This document shows, in pieces, positions 10,111 through 17,449 of a stretch of 64,000 nt of DNA (the first letter of the stretch is position 1; every line of letters starts with the position of its first letter). Position numbers and translations under genes: made by a program. The stretch spans positions 620,001 through 684,000 of the forward strand of contig CAJNDS010000047.1 in assembly GCA_905221605.1 (NCBI GenBank), read 5' to 3'. The notes below the pieces were generated by a model, which worked only from the letters and a program-made list of their open reading frames with translations, had not been told where the DNA came from and ran no database searches. The stretch comes from Symbiodinium natans (Eukaryota; Sar; Dinophyceae; Suessiales; Symbiodiniaceae).

Positions 10111-10310
10111 TGTTAAGTGTACAGCATGTATCCAGGTACAGTGAATGGGTGCAGTAGGAAAGACACCAAATGCCCTAAGGCATGTTGAGTCTGAGCAGAA
10201 CGAGTTTGACACCGGAGGCTTAGGCTCAAGAGTCGAAAGCGAGAAAAGTTGTTTTGCCTTTAGAGCGTGGTAGGAAAAGTGAGCCATGATGTTTACCACG
10301 TTTTTCAACA
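10111..10310 (+). repeat. copia-1 3' LTR (200 bp)
   Basis: Begins TGTTAAGTGT after the polypurine tract and ends TTCAACA. The terminal inverted bases are TGTT/AACA. Its right end coincides exactly with the point where homology to the second composite-element copy resumes, which fixes the boundary independently. The matching 5' LTR is outside the window. Confidence 0.85.
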
Positions 10311-10574
10311 GTTAACCAAGATGGGAAACCACCTCTCCTTAAACGGGCCTTCCCACTGCATGCGTGCTACCAAATGCCGGACAAAGTAGGGGAAGTGCGG
10401 AATAGACAAGAAGCAGCGACTATCCGTGACCAAGAGCAGGACATGGGCTCCTGCGGACTCAGCAGCCCGGAGCTGTGGAAGTAGGCAGCCGAGTAATGCA
10501 TTGTAGTCAATCTCTGGGTGGAGACCTTGCGGCTCAGGCGGTTCGCCGGAAATGGCTCCCGAGGCCAGTTTCAA
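10311..10574 (-). pseudogene. N-terminal fragment of the helicase protein (copy 1), cut by copia-1
   Basis: Encodes the start of the protein found at 44,354-50,194 in copy 2. The frame runs from a Pro-rich linker through LLLVTDSRCF into the segment IPHFPYFVRHLV and is cut by the copia-1 LTR at 10,311. Copy 1 reads through the point where copy 2 has a TGA (TTG changed to TGA near 50,216), so copy 1 preserves the older, joined frame. An upstream frameshift in copy 1 near 10,690 separates it from the Y3 ORF. Confidence 0.7.
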
Positions 10575-10621
10575 TGGCAGTACGCCGCTAGGGGTGGGCT
10601 CAGGGAAATTCTGATTACTTT

Positions 10622-11413
10622 CTAGTGCCTGCGCGAGATCCTCAGGCTCCTGAGGCCCCGGCGCATGGTCAGCACTGAGAGTGCGAAGCTGGCAAATAGA
10701 GCCTGCATTGCGGTCGCCGCAAGGACCTGTGGACCTGGGTGGCTAGGGACCTGCCAAGGTGGCAGGTCGGCTGCGCCTGGCGCGGGAGGTGGCCTCCCAT
10801 GTGGAATTCGCGGCTCGATCCTACTGACCTCACTCACTGGGTATTCTCCAACACGTGGAGGAATCGGCGGTATGGGAGGGCGAGGACTATTATCCGGCCA
10901 GCAGACCCTAGGTGGATTAGGTGATGGAGTTTGCCAGGGCCCGGGAGACAGGGCTGTCTCCCTACCCGCTCCTTGTTCGGTGACAACACTCGCCCAAGGG
11001 GGAAGGTCTATCGCGTCACCAGGCACAGCACTGTGCGTGGACACCGCTCGCCCCATGAGGGCACTGCTATGCGGCATGATGCCGATGCCTGGCCTCCATG
11101 CATGCAGGAGAAAACAGCGAACCGTGGGTTGCCGGGCGAAGCAGACGGCGTTGCTGTTTCTCAAAAAGGCAGAATGGTCCAGACACAACAAGGGTTGTAT
11201 TTCCGGCGGAAAGTATCGGCACCAACCGGCAGCATCGAGTTCGTGAGGCAGGATGACGCCGGCTTGCATCTGCCTGGTCATTGCGACATCACTGGTCCCT
11301 AAAGTGGCAAGTGCAGTGAGTTGCCCTCTCCTGGCAACGTGGACTTGGAGCACTTGCGCTCCAACCCGGATCGCGTACGGTTGACAGGCATACGACTCCA
11401 TGGCATCACTCAC
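10622..11413 (-). CDS. Y3: third Y-type module plus Pro-rich linker, copy 1
   Basis: Unknown protein of 263 residues. Residues 1-110 resemble the C-terminal part of modules Y1 and Y2: VRCFLLHAWRPGIGI here corresponds to VSFLVDWPVGTVFIA in Y1 and ALVDWPVGTPFTVY in Y2. A Pro-rich linker with PPIPPIPP follows. In copy 2 the same frame continues toward the helicase protein. In copy 1 small indels near 10,685-10,710 shift it to an early stop. It is probably the N-terminal section of one very long protein. Confidence 0.5.
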   Translation of the reverse strand: MSDAMESYACQPYAIRVGAQVLQVHVARRGQLTALATLGTSDVAMTRQMQAGVILPHELDAAGWCRYFPPEIQPLLCLDHSAFLRNSNAVCFARQPTVRCFLLHAWRPGIGIMPHSSALMGRAVSTHSAVPGDAIDLPPWASVVTEQGAGRETALSPGPWQTPSPNPPRVCWPDNSPRPPIPPIPPRVGEYPVSEVSRIEPRIPHGRPPPAPGAADLPPWQVPSHPGPQVLAATAMQALFASFALSVLTMRRGLRSLRISRRH

Positions 11414-11914
11414 CGAACATGGCAGGCCAAACTCATGTGACTACCCCACAGGCAGCGGAGAACCACGAGGCAACCTCCAGACACCAAGATCCCTGGAAAG
11501 CCCTTACAAGGGACTCAAGGAAAGGGAGGACCAAACAAAAAGCACAACACACAGGAGAGAAGAAGAAGAAAGGCGAGAAAAAACCAGTCAGGAGCGTTAC
11601 AACCCTCTACACAATGGGTCCTCGTTCAGTCAGCCAGCCACCCTTAGCTTGAGCCAGGGCACATCCAACGCGCAACCTGAAAAGGGATGCAGCGTGTCAT
11701 CGCAGGTGGCTGTTACTTGTGGCTGCAATGTGCTGCATGTACAAAGCAATGACCTGGAGACGATGGCATCCTTTACTTTGTCCGTGCACAGTAGTAGCAT
11801 CAGAACGCAGGCGTACCTCGGTTGCTGGTCTGTTTGTAGCGGCAACACAAGGGCCGGCGCGCATAAATCGATTCAAATGGAAAAAGGAAGGTACTCTCTA
11901 CCCTGCCCCGACGA
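11414..11914 (-). other. Spacer between hydrolase-like ORF and Y3 ORF, copy 1
   Basis: About 500 bp with no convincing coding frame, including a purine-rich patch (about 11,520-11,590, AAGAAGAAGAAAGG type). Conserved almost unchanged in copy 2 (52,207-52,719), with a 12-bp insertion there. No promoter or terminator motif recognised. Confidence 0.4.
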
Positions 11915-12880
11915 CTACTCCGGGAGCTCGATATGGTCCGCCACAGCAACGCAGGCCACACCACATGCTCCGGGTCCTTGCCGATAACCACCTGGCGGAT
12001 TGTGAGGCCGGGGGCCCAGGGGTACTGCGTGCGTCCGTAGTCCTTGAAGGCGGTAAAGTGTGAGTCTTCGGAAAGGGCTTCTGTGACAGGAGGCACGCGA
12101 TGATTGCCCCGCACCGAGTAGCACATCCGAAGGTGGTGCTGAAAGGTCGTCCTTTCGTCCGCCATAGACTAAAATTCGTGTCTCCCCGCTCGTTGGGGCT
12201 GGCAGCAAAGAAGGCAGCCTAATGGGGCCCATGCAAACACAAGCCCGGAAGGTCGCATGGGCCTCGGAAATTGCAATCTGGTAGGTGATGGTTCCTCCAG
12301 AGCCAAGGCCCATGAGATATGTGGGCAAGGAGATGCGAGGGCTCGCATCACGTTGGACGGCCAGTAGGAGCGGTAGAATTTCCATTGTATACACTGCCTT
12401 GGTCCAGGCAGCACCGTCAGGCAGCATCCAGGCAGGCGGTGAGCCTGCTTGTCCCGCCACAGGCCATGCGCAGGCAATGACGGCCTTTTTGAAAGCCAGG
12501 TTGCTCCACAGATACTCGATGGCCCCTTGCCAAGGCAGTGGGTGCATATTCTCCACATAGAAATGTCCACAACCAGGGAGGAGAAGCACTATCGAGTTGG
12601 CTTCCCCTGCATCCGCACTCGGCCGGGATACAACAAAGGGGAGGGTTGAACTGCCATGGCTCGCCGTAATCCAGGTGTTTTCACGCCCAGCTACGAGCGG
12701 AGGGGCGACCAATGGAGGAGGCTGCAGGTTCTCCAGGCCAAGGGGCTCTTGCAATGCCATGGCGAAGAAGAGGCAGCCTACCCAATTGATGGGGCAAGGT
12801 AGAGGAAGACTGGGCAGTCTTGCCTGAGAGCCGTGCCGTCCAGCGCAAAGAATGTCACACAACAACAAGCTTGCTCCCAA
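11915..12880 (-). CDS. Alpha/beta-hydrolase-like protein, copy 1
   Basis: 321 residues, function not established. The central segment has the order expected of an esterase-type fold: a strand with IVLLLPGCGHFY, then PTYLMGLGSGGTITYQIA (GxGSGG in the nucleophile-elbow position), then CVCMGPIRLP and ETRILVYGG. The elbow has Gly-Leu-Gly-Ser-Gly-Gly, so Ser would be the nucleophile. An N-terminal hydrophobic stretch (CLFFAMALQEPLGL) could be a membrane or signal segment. The end differs from copy 2 because an ~18-bp deletion and other small changes near 11,945 and 12,150 alter the C-terminus. Diverged fragments of this gene recur at 40.1-41.8 kb. The fold call is by motif only. Confidence 0.5.
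   Translation of the reverse strand: MGASLLLCDILCAGRHGSQARLPSLPLPCPINWVGCLFFAMALQEPLGLENLQPPPLVAPPLVAGRENTWITASHGSSTLPFVVSRPSADAGEANSIVLLLPGCGHFYVENMHPLPWQGAIEYLWSNLAFKKAVIACAWPVAGQAGSPPAWMLPDGAAWTKAVYTMEILPLLLAVQRDASPRISLPTYLMGLGSGGTITYQIAISEAHATFRACVCMGPIRLPSLLPAPTSGETRILVYGGRKDDLSAPPSDVLLGAGQSSRASCHRSPFRRLTLYRLQGLRTHAVPLGPRPHNPPGGYRQGPGACGVACVAVADHIELPE
12332..12349. repeat. GG-centred palindrome inside the hydrolase-like gene
   Basis: GATGCGAG GG CTCGCATC: perfect 8-bp arms with a GG loop, inside coding sequence. The copy-2 equivalent is at 53,161-53,178. In decayed copies at 41,037 and 41,713 both arms carry the compensating change (GATGTGAG GG CTCACATC). Confidence 0.75.
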
Positions 12881-13058
12881 CTTCCCCTGACTCAGCTCCC
12901 TTCAGTTGGAGACTACATCAGCAGTATAACATGATCAATGGTTACAACTTTCCAAATCGGTCAAGACAACAGCATGACATTACAGGAATGCCGCATGACC
13001 ATGGATAACGACCGATGTACTAGGCCGCCGTTTGTTCCGTATTCGCACAAGGTCAGCG

Positions 13059-13547
13059 TTAGATGTCACTATCCGAATGCCGATTGTCCTCAAGCAGATG
13101 CATGGTCTCGTCATCTAAATGCTCGAGAATGTCGGTAGCAATACGTTCATCGAGGAAGCACGCTACCCACTCCAGAATGACGGCATTATCATTGGGGACA
13201 GCATCGGACATCGCTTGCAAAAGCAAATTGACTTTATCGGCAGTGAAACGCCATGCAAGCAAAAGATGCTGCTCCAAATGCGCTTTTATGAGGTAAATTG
13301 GAAAATCTTCCTGGCGATGCACAATGATTGGCCTGGCCCAGGCGAAAAGGGCATTCTGCTGTGGCCCAGGCGGACGTCTGAACATAGCCAGTAACGCCCC
13401 GTACTCCTGGGCAAGCTCGTTCCTCAAATCCTGCGAAAGATCTCGAAGGTGGTGTGCAAGCCAGGCACGATGACCTCCAACAGAGTGCGCGAGTTCGGCC
13501 GCAGCAACCATGGCGAGGGTCCGTTGCGAGTATAACAACAACCCCAA
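13059..13547 (-). CDS. Module X2 (helical unknown protein), copy 1, N-terminus deleted
   Basis: 162 residues, mostly helical and Leu/Ala rich, no known family recognised. It is a diverged paralogue of X1: PIIVH...HLLLAW here matches PLIIHE...KLLLAW in X1, and MVAAAELAHS matches MLAATRCLLAW. Compared with copy 2 (53,885-54,577) the first ~70 residues are lost through a 979-bp deletion joined at a single shared G (13,526), so the new N-terminus (MGLLLYSQRTL) comes from spacer sequence. Confidence 0.5.
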   Translation of the reverse strand: MGLLLYSQRTLAMVAAAELAHSVGGHRAWLAHHLRDLSQDLRNELAQEYGALLAMFRRPPGPQQNALFAWARPIIVHRQEDFPIYLIKAHLEQHLLLAWRFTADKVNLLLQAMSDAVPNDNAVILEWVACFLDERIATDILEHLDDETMHLLEDNRHSDSDI

Positions 13548-13626
13548 TTCGACTGTTGTTGCCGCCAGAGGTACACTTGTGGAGGCTCAGAGAGGCCTTC
13601 GCGCGGCTCTATAATTAACCACAGGC

Positions 13627-14931
13627 TCAAGCACACAGTGCACGCATCAAAGAGGATACAACGCAATGCATCCAATGGGCAGTCGTGAAGGTGTCTATCG
13701 CTGTGCCTGGAGGCGGGCCTACAGTAGGCCGACGTAGGGGGAGCTGCAGGTGCCAGGACGGCCAGCCAACAGTGACGGGTGGATGCGCAGCCCTTACAGC
13801 CAGGAGATCATTGTAGGCATATACAGTGAACGGTGTGCCCACCGGCCAATCTACCAGGGCACAGCACGGAGGGACAGGTAGGTGACTAAGTTGCGAAACA
13901 GCGAAGACCCCAAGGAGATCTGGCTGCAGGCGGTTCGGGCACAAAGCACATAAGGCAGGGAAAAGTTGAGTGGTAAGTTGGAGAGTATCCCCTTCAAGAG
14001 CTTCTTGTCGAAAGGGGGCAACGCACCAAACGATTTGAATCATACAGCCTTGATGTTGAGTAACGCGCACAAGGGTGAGATTGGCAACAAGGCCAGCATA
14101 CCTTACCCTACAACGAGAAGCTGCTTCACGGACTGACCAAGGGGCAGGCACGTGACGCTGCAAAGTGGACTGTGTGCGAGGCCATAGACTGCCACAGTGG
14201 CCCTCTGCCTGCGGGTGAGGAGAATCCATTTGGGCAGGCCAATGATGCTCATGAGCAAGTCGCCCGCCCAGGAGCTGCCTTGCAGGAGTTTGATTGGCAA
14301 AGTCAGCTGTAAACGGTGAACGCAGTCGGAGGAAGCGGAGGCTCGCGAGTGGGAAGTCTCCAACTGCATGGACGTCGTAAGTGCATTCGTCAAGAGGCGT
14401 GACTCCAAAGAACGCTCCGGCGTGTTCCCCCGTGGGAATCGCAAAGAAGGGCATTCCCCTCAGACCTTCCAAGAGAAGTCGGAACCAGTGCGAATTAACT
14501 GATGCAAGACAGGCCACAGACTGGATAGCCAATTGGCACCAATGAAGCATGTGCCAATGAAAGTCTAAGCCGCCCGAGACCTGGCCGATCTTTATTTCTT
14601 GTCTTATGCTCCAACTAAGCCAAGCCTGGAAGGCATCAGCGGCATTTTCAGTGCCATGAACACTCTGCAATGGCAGGGCAAGAACAACCTTGATGTTGCA
14701 GAGATCCACAAGAAGGCGTTGCGCGACTGACGATGTCAGTCTTTGCACAGGGTCCTCTCCCCCTCCGCAAAGAGGAATTAGAGGGTCATTGCCTAGGACC
14801 AGCGTCAAGGCCACCGGGGACAAATCCAAGGACAGAGCTTGCGGCAGAGCAAGAGTACGGGCGTACTCAAGCTGCCTTGGGTCGCTGTCAAGGCAATCTT
14901 CCTCTGTTGACATGCTCAAGTTGGGCCGCAA
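13627..14931 (-). CDS. Module Y2 (unknown), copy 1, C-terminus replaced by deletion
   Basis: 434 residues, no known domain recognised. It is paralogous to Y1 along its length: LSLDLSPVALTLVLG / FCLDLAPDHLRKILG, CALVDWPVGTPF / VSFLVDWPVGTVF, and an AHPPVTVG / AHPVLVG block. A 498-bp deletion relative to copy 2 removes the last ~110 residues (which contain the RSGHLECRSFVL block also present in Y1) and adds an unrelated tail. Copy 1 keeps 7 bp that copy 2 lost, so its central frame is intact. Confidence 0.55.
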   Translation of the reverse strand: MRPNLSMSTEEDCLDSDPRQLEYARTLALPQALSLDLSPVALTLVLGNDPLIPLCGGGEDPVQRLTSSVAQRLLVDLCNIKVVLALPLQSVHGTENAADAFQAWLSWSIRQEIKIGQVSGGLDFHWHMLHWCQLAIQSVACLASVNSHWFRLLLEGLRGMPFFAIPTGEHAGAFFGVTPLDECTYDVHAVGDFPLASLRFLRLRSPFTADFANQTPARQLLGGRLAHEHHWPAQMDSPHPQAEGHCGSLWPRTQSTLQRHVPAPWSVREAASRCRVRYAGLVANLTLVRVTQHQGCMIQIVWCVAPFRQEALEGDTLQLTTQLFPALCALCPNRLQPDLLGVFAVSQLSHLPVPPCCALVDWPVGTPFTVYAYNDLLAVRAAHPPVTVGWPSWHLQLPLRRPTVGPPPGTAIDTFTTAHWMHCVVSSLMRALCA

Positions 14932-15076
14932 GGCAACGAGTCGTATAGTGTGGCGGCAGGAAAGTGACGTCGCGGGGCAGCCTCAGACTCCCATGAGCCA
15001 AAGCACTACTACGCTAGTGTGAGCCAAAAGGCGGCAAGAAGGCGTTACCAATGCAGCAAAGCCAGCCGTCCTAGCA

Positions 15077-16429
15077 TCAAAGTAGGCTGTGGGAGGCGGA
15101 GACCAATCTAAACAGGTGACCTTCGAAGGTGAGGCACTTGTACTTAAGAAGCACCCTCGCATCCTCATGGAACGCTGTTTGGATTTTGGTGCACGTGTCC
15201 GCAACAAAGCCCTGTTCATCGCAAAGTACGAAAGCCCGACTTTCAAGGTAACCACTCCGTTGCCGCATGTGTTGCACAATTAGTATTTGCAGCATTAGGA
15301 CCGGCAGCATTGGATCGATTGTGAGATTGAGAGGGAGCATCCCATCAGGCGGATTGACAATACAGAGGCGCCTACTAAAGTAAGACCCTACCAGGACCGG
15401 ATGCGCCTCTACCATGTGCTCAAAGGAGGGGAAGGCAACAGCAATAAAGACCGTGCCAACAGGCCAATCAACAAGAAAGCTGACTAGAGGGACAGCAAAA
15501 GTCAGTCCCTGGACAACTACTTGGATTTGCACCAGATTGAGATCAAGTCGGAAGGCCATGTTTTCCAGGAGGAGCGGAAGAAGTTCAGCGCCTAGTTGGG
15601 TAGAGTCGAGGAGGTACCACTCTCCGTGCGTGTAGGGTGAGCAACACATGGTGTACTTGAGCATACATCCAAACTCGAGTCCAACTTCAACGAGGACGAA
15701 GGTGGCGATTTGGCCAACGAAAGCACAGGTCGCACCAAGACCCTGTTCGTGAAAGGCGCAGGCCGTTTGGGTGGTGAACTGGTACTCTTGCACTCGTGGC
15801 GCACCGGTGCCATTCTCGGCTGGGAGGGGCCCAGAGGGGCGTTTAAGAACGCCAGGCCAAAAACCATGGTGGGTGGCACGAGCAAGCAGGGTGGGAGGTG
15901 ACCTTTGGTATGCGAGAAGAGGTGCATGAAGACGGAAAACAGGCAGACAGGACAGCGAGCTCAACCGAAGAAAAAACACCTCGTAGCTGCCCAGGGTGGT
16001 AGTGGCAATTCTGCAAGATGCATGCAATGTTACCGGGAGCGCAATTATATACGCCTGCCCGATGTGGCCAGCAAGTACATTATGCCACGCCACACTCACT
16101 GAACCCATAGCGCGCAGAGTTTGCAACCCCCATTGCTGCCACTCAAGGCATCCGCATCCATCTATCTCCCTTAACTGGAGGGCAAGTCCCTTGGACCAAC
16201 AGCGGTGGATAAGCTGGAGAGCAGCCCCAACCAATTCGGAGGACTTTACATCGGCATCCAAGTGTGCACGAATGGAGACCGTGCCAGCCAGCTGCATAAT
16301 GCAAAAGGCGATACTGGACTCCACGGTGCAGAATCTGTTGTCATACGAGAAGAGGCAGGGCGAAGTATGGATGGAAGAGCCAAGAATCTTCCTAAGATGA
16401 TCCGGCGCCAAATCCAGACAGAAGGCCAT
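15077..16429 (-). CDS. Module Y1 (unknown), copy 1
   Basis: 450 residues, nearly identical to 57,373-58,725 in copy 2. No family recognised. Hydrophobic strands alternate with short polar turns, suggesting a compact globular fold. Marked blocks are FLVDWPVGTVF (about residue 325), an AHPVLVG block and RSGYLESRAFVL near the C-terminus. Y2 and, in part, Y3 share these blocks in the same order, so the family arose by tandem duplication. Neighbours on the same strand are X1 upstream and Y2 downstream, with 60-350 bp gaps. The unchanged length in both copies argues that the ORF is real. Confidence 0.6.
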   Translation of the reverse strand: MAFCLDLAPDHLRKILGSSIHTSPCLFSYDNRFCTVESSIAFCIMQLAGTVSIRAHLDADVKSSELVGAALQLIHRCWSKGLALQLREIDGCGCLEWQQWGLQTLRAMGSVSVAWHNVLAGHIGQAYIIALPVTLHASCRIATTTLGSYEVFFLRLSSLSCLPVFRLHAPLLAYQRSPPTLLARATHHGFWPGVLKRPSGPLPAENGTGAPRVQEYQFTTQTACAFHEQGLGATCAFVGQIATFVLVEVGLEFGCMLKYTMCCSPYTHGEWYLLDSTQLGAELLPLLLENMAFRLDLNLVQIQVVVQGLTFAVPLVSFLVDWPVGTVFIAVAFPSFEHMVEAHPVLVGSYFSRRLCIVNPPDGMLPLNLTIDPMLPVLMLQILIVQHMRQRSGYLESRAFVLCDEQGFVADTCTKIQTAFHEDARVLLKYKCLTFEGHLFRLVSASHSLL

Positions 16430-16543
16430 TGCGCGGGTTAAGGGTCAGTGCTCCCATAACGAGCGCTTGAGCAAAATAACTGTCACGCATGTGCCAACTA
16501 TATTCGGATGGGGAGGGGTAGGTGATCACAATGTTAGCAGTGA

Positions 16544-16789
16544 TCAAACAACGAAGCAAATAACAGAGGAGCACGTAAAGGTACGAGTACCATAAGCGGC
16601 AATAAAGCCCACCGAGCACAAAGTACAAGGGGCAACCACACCCTCACTCAGTGGACACATTGGCACATAGCTCCACTGTCTGCGAACAGATGGCCAAAGT
16701 GAGGTGGGTCCAGCCAGGGGCATTAAAGCCAATAACGTGGCTCTGGATCTATTGTGTGAGAAGAAACAAGGTATGACTACCACGGCCAA
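16544..16789 (-). CDS. Small hydrophobic ORF between X1 and Y1, copy 1
   Basis: 81 residues starting MAVVVIPCFF, with hydrophobic segments. It overlaps the end of module X1 by 13 bp. Copy 2 has the same ORF with a longer end (58,822-59,085) because TTG at the stop position became TTA-type sequence there. Could be a small membrane protein or a chance ORF. Kept because it fills an otherwise empty 350-bp gap. Confidence 0.25.
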   Translation of the reverse strand: MAVVVIPCFFSHNRSRATLLALMPLAGPTSLWPSVRRQWSYVPMCPLSEGVVAPCTLCSVGFIAAYGTRTFTCSSVICFVV

Positions 16790-17381
16790 AAGAAGTGATA
16801 GGGGAATTGTTCACACTCACACAGTTCACGGGCAATGACTGTTGCTCTTGGCGTTAAGACCTGGAGCAATGCCTCTACCCTACCCCATCCAGTTTTGTGC
16901 CCGATTAAAGCCCCGACAACTCGTGAAGACCACTTGGGGGTCAAAGAAAAGTGCTCCGAAAGTGATTGGGCAAGCGCACGTTCTCCAACGCACGAGATGG
17001 CACGGAGATTTGGTGCACTTATTTTCCATAGCATTGACACGGTAGCGCGAGGTTGAGTGCAGCGTCCAGCCTTGCAATGACTTCAATGAGAGTCCATGCA
17101 AGTAGGAGTTTTTCCTCATCCAGATCTTCGACAATCTCGTGAATGATCAGTGGATTACCAAAGGAGACGCCTCGATATAAACGATCCTTATGGTACGGGG
17201 AAAGGGCTTCGTTCGACTTGCTTTCCTCTAAGAGAGCCACGAGGATCGCTCCCGCTGCAGCAGGGAGAACTGCGAGTTCGAAGTCAGCTGTGCTGGAATG
17301 ACTACCAATGGCTTCATGGTAACGCCAAGCCAGGAGGCAGCGTGTGGCGGCCAGCATGTTTGGTTGTGCCCGGGCGTTCAC
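16777..17381 (-). pseudogene. Module X1 (helical unknown), copy 1, 1-bp frameshift
   Basis: Intact in copy 2 as a 201-residue ORF (59,073-59,678, ending FFWPW). In copy 1 one G is missing near 17,058 (gagtgcagc against gagtggcagc), so the frame breaks after ARLDAA and the second half is only readable in another frame (16,777-17,040). Leu/Ala-rich helical protein, paralogous to X2. The listed start uses a GTG; the first ATG is eight codons later (MLAATRCLL). Confidence 0.6.
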
Positions 17382-17449
17382 AACTGGTCTGAGCCAAAGG
17401 TGCCGCCATCACGAAAGAGGGAGGGTGGTTGAAATGGGGACTACACGCA

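Larger units (their letters stand above)
1..10310 (+). mobile_element. copia-1: Ty1/copia LTR retrotransposon, 5' LTR outside window
   Basis: Domain order Gag, CCHC knuckle, aspartic protease, integrase, reverse transcriptase, RNase H is diagnostic of Ty1/copia (integrase before RT). The right end is a polypurine tract GAGGCGGGG directly followed by a 200-bp LTR that starts TGTT and ends AACA (10,111-10,310). The left LTR lies off the window, since the Gag frame is open back to base 3. It interrupts the composite element: base 10,311 resumes sequence that is continuous at 50,096 in the second copy. The predicted 5-bp target duplication is GTTAA (10,311-10,315), and the partner copy should lie left of the window. 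Confidence 0.93.
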
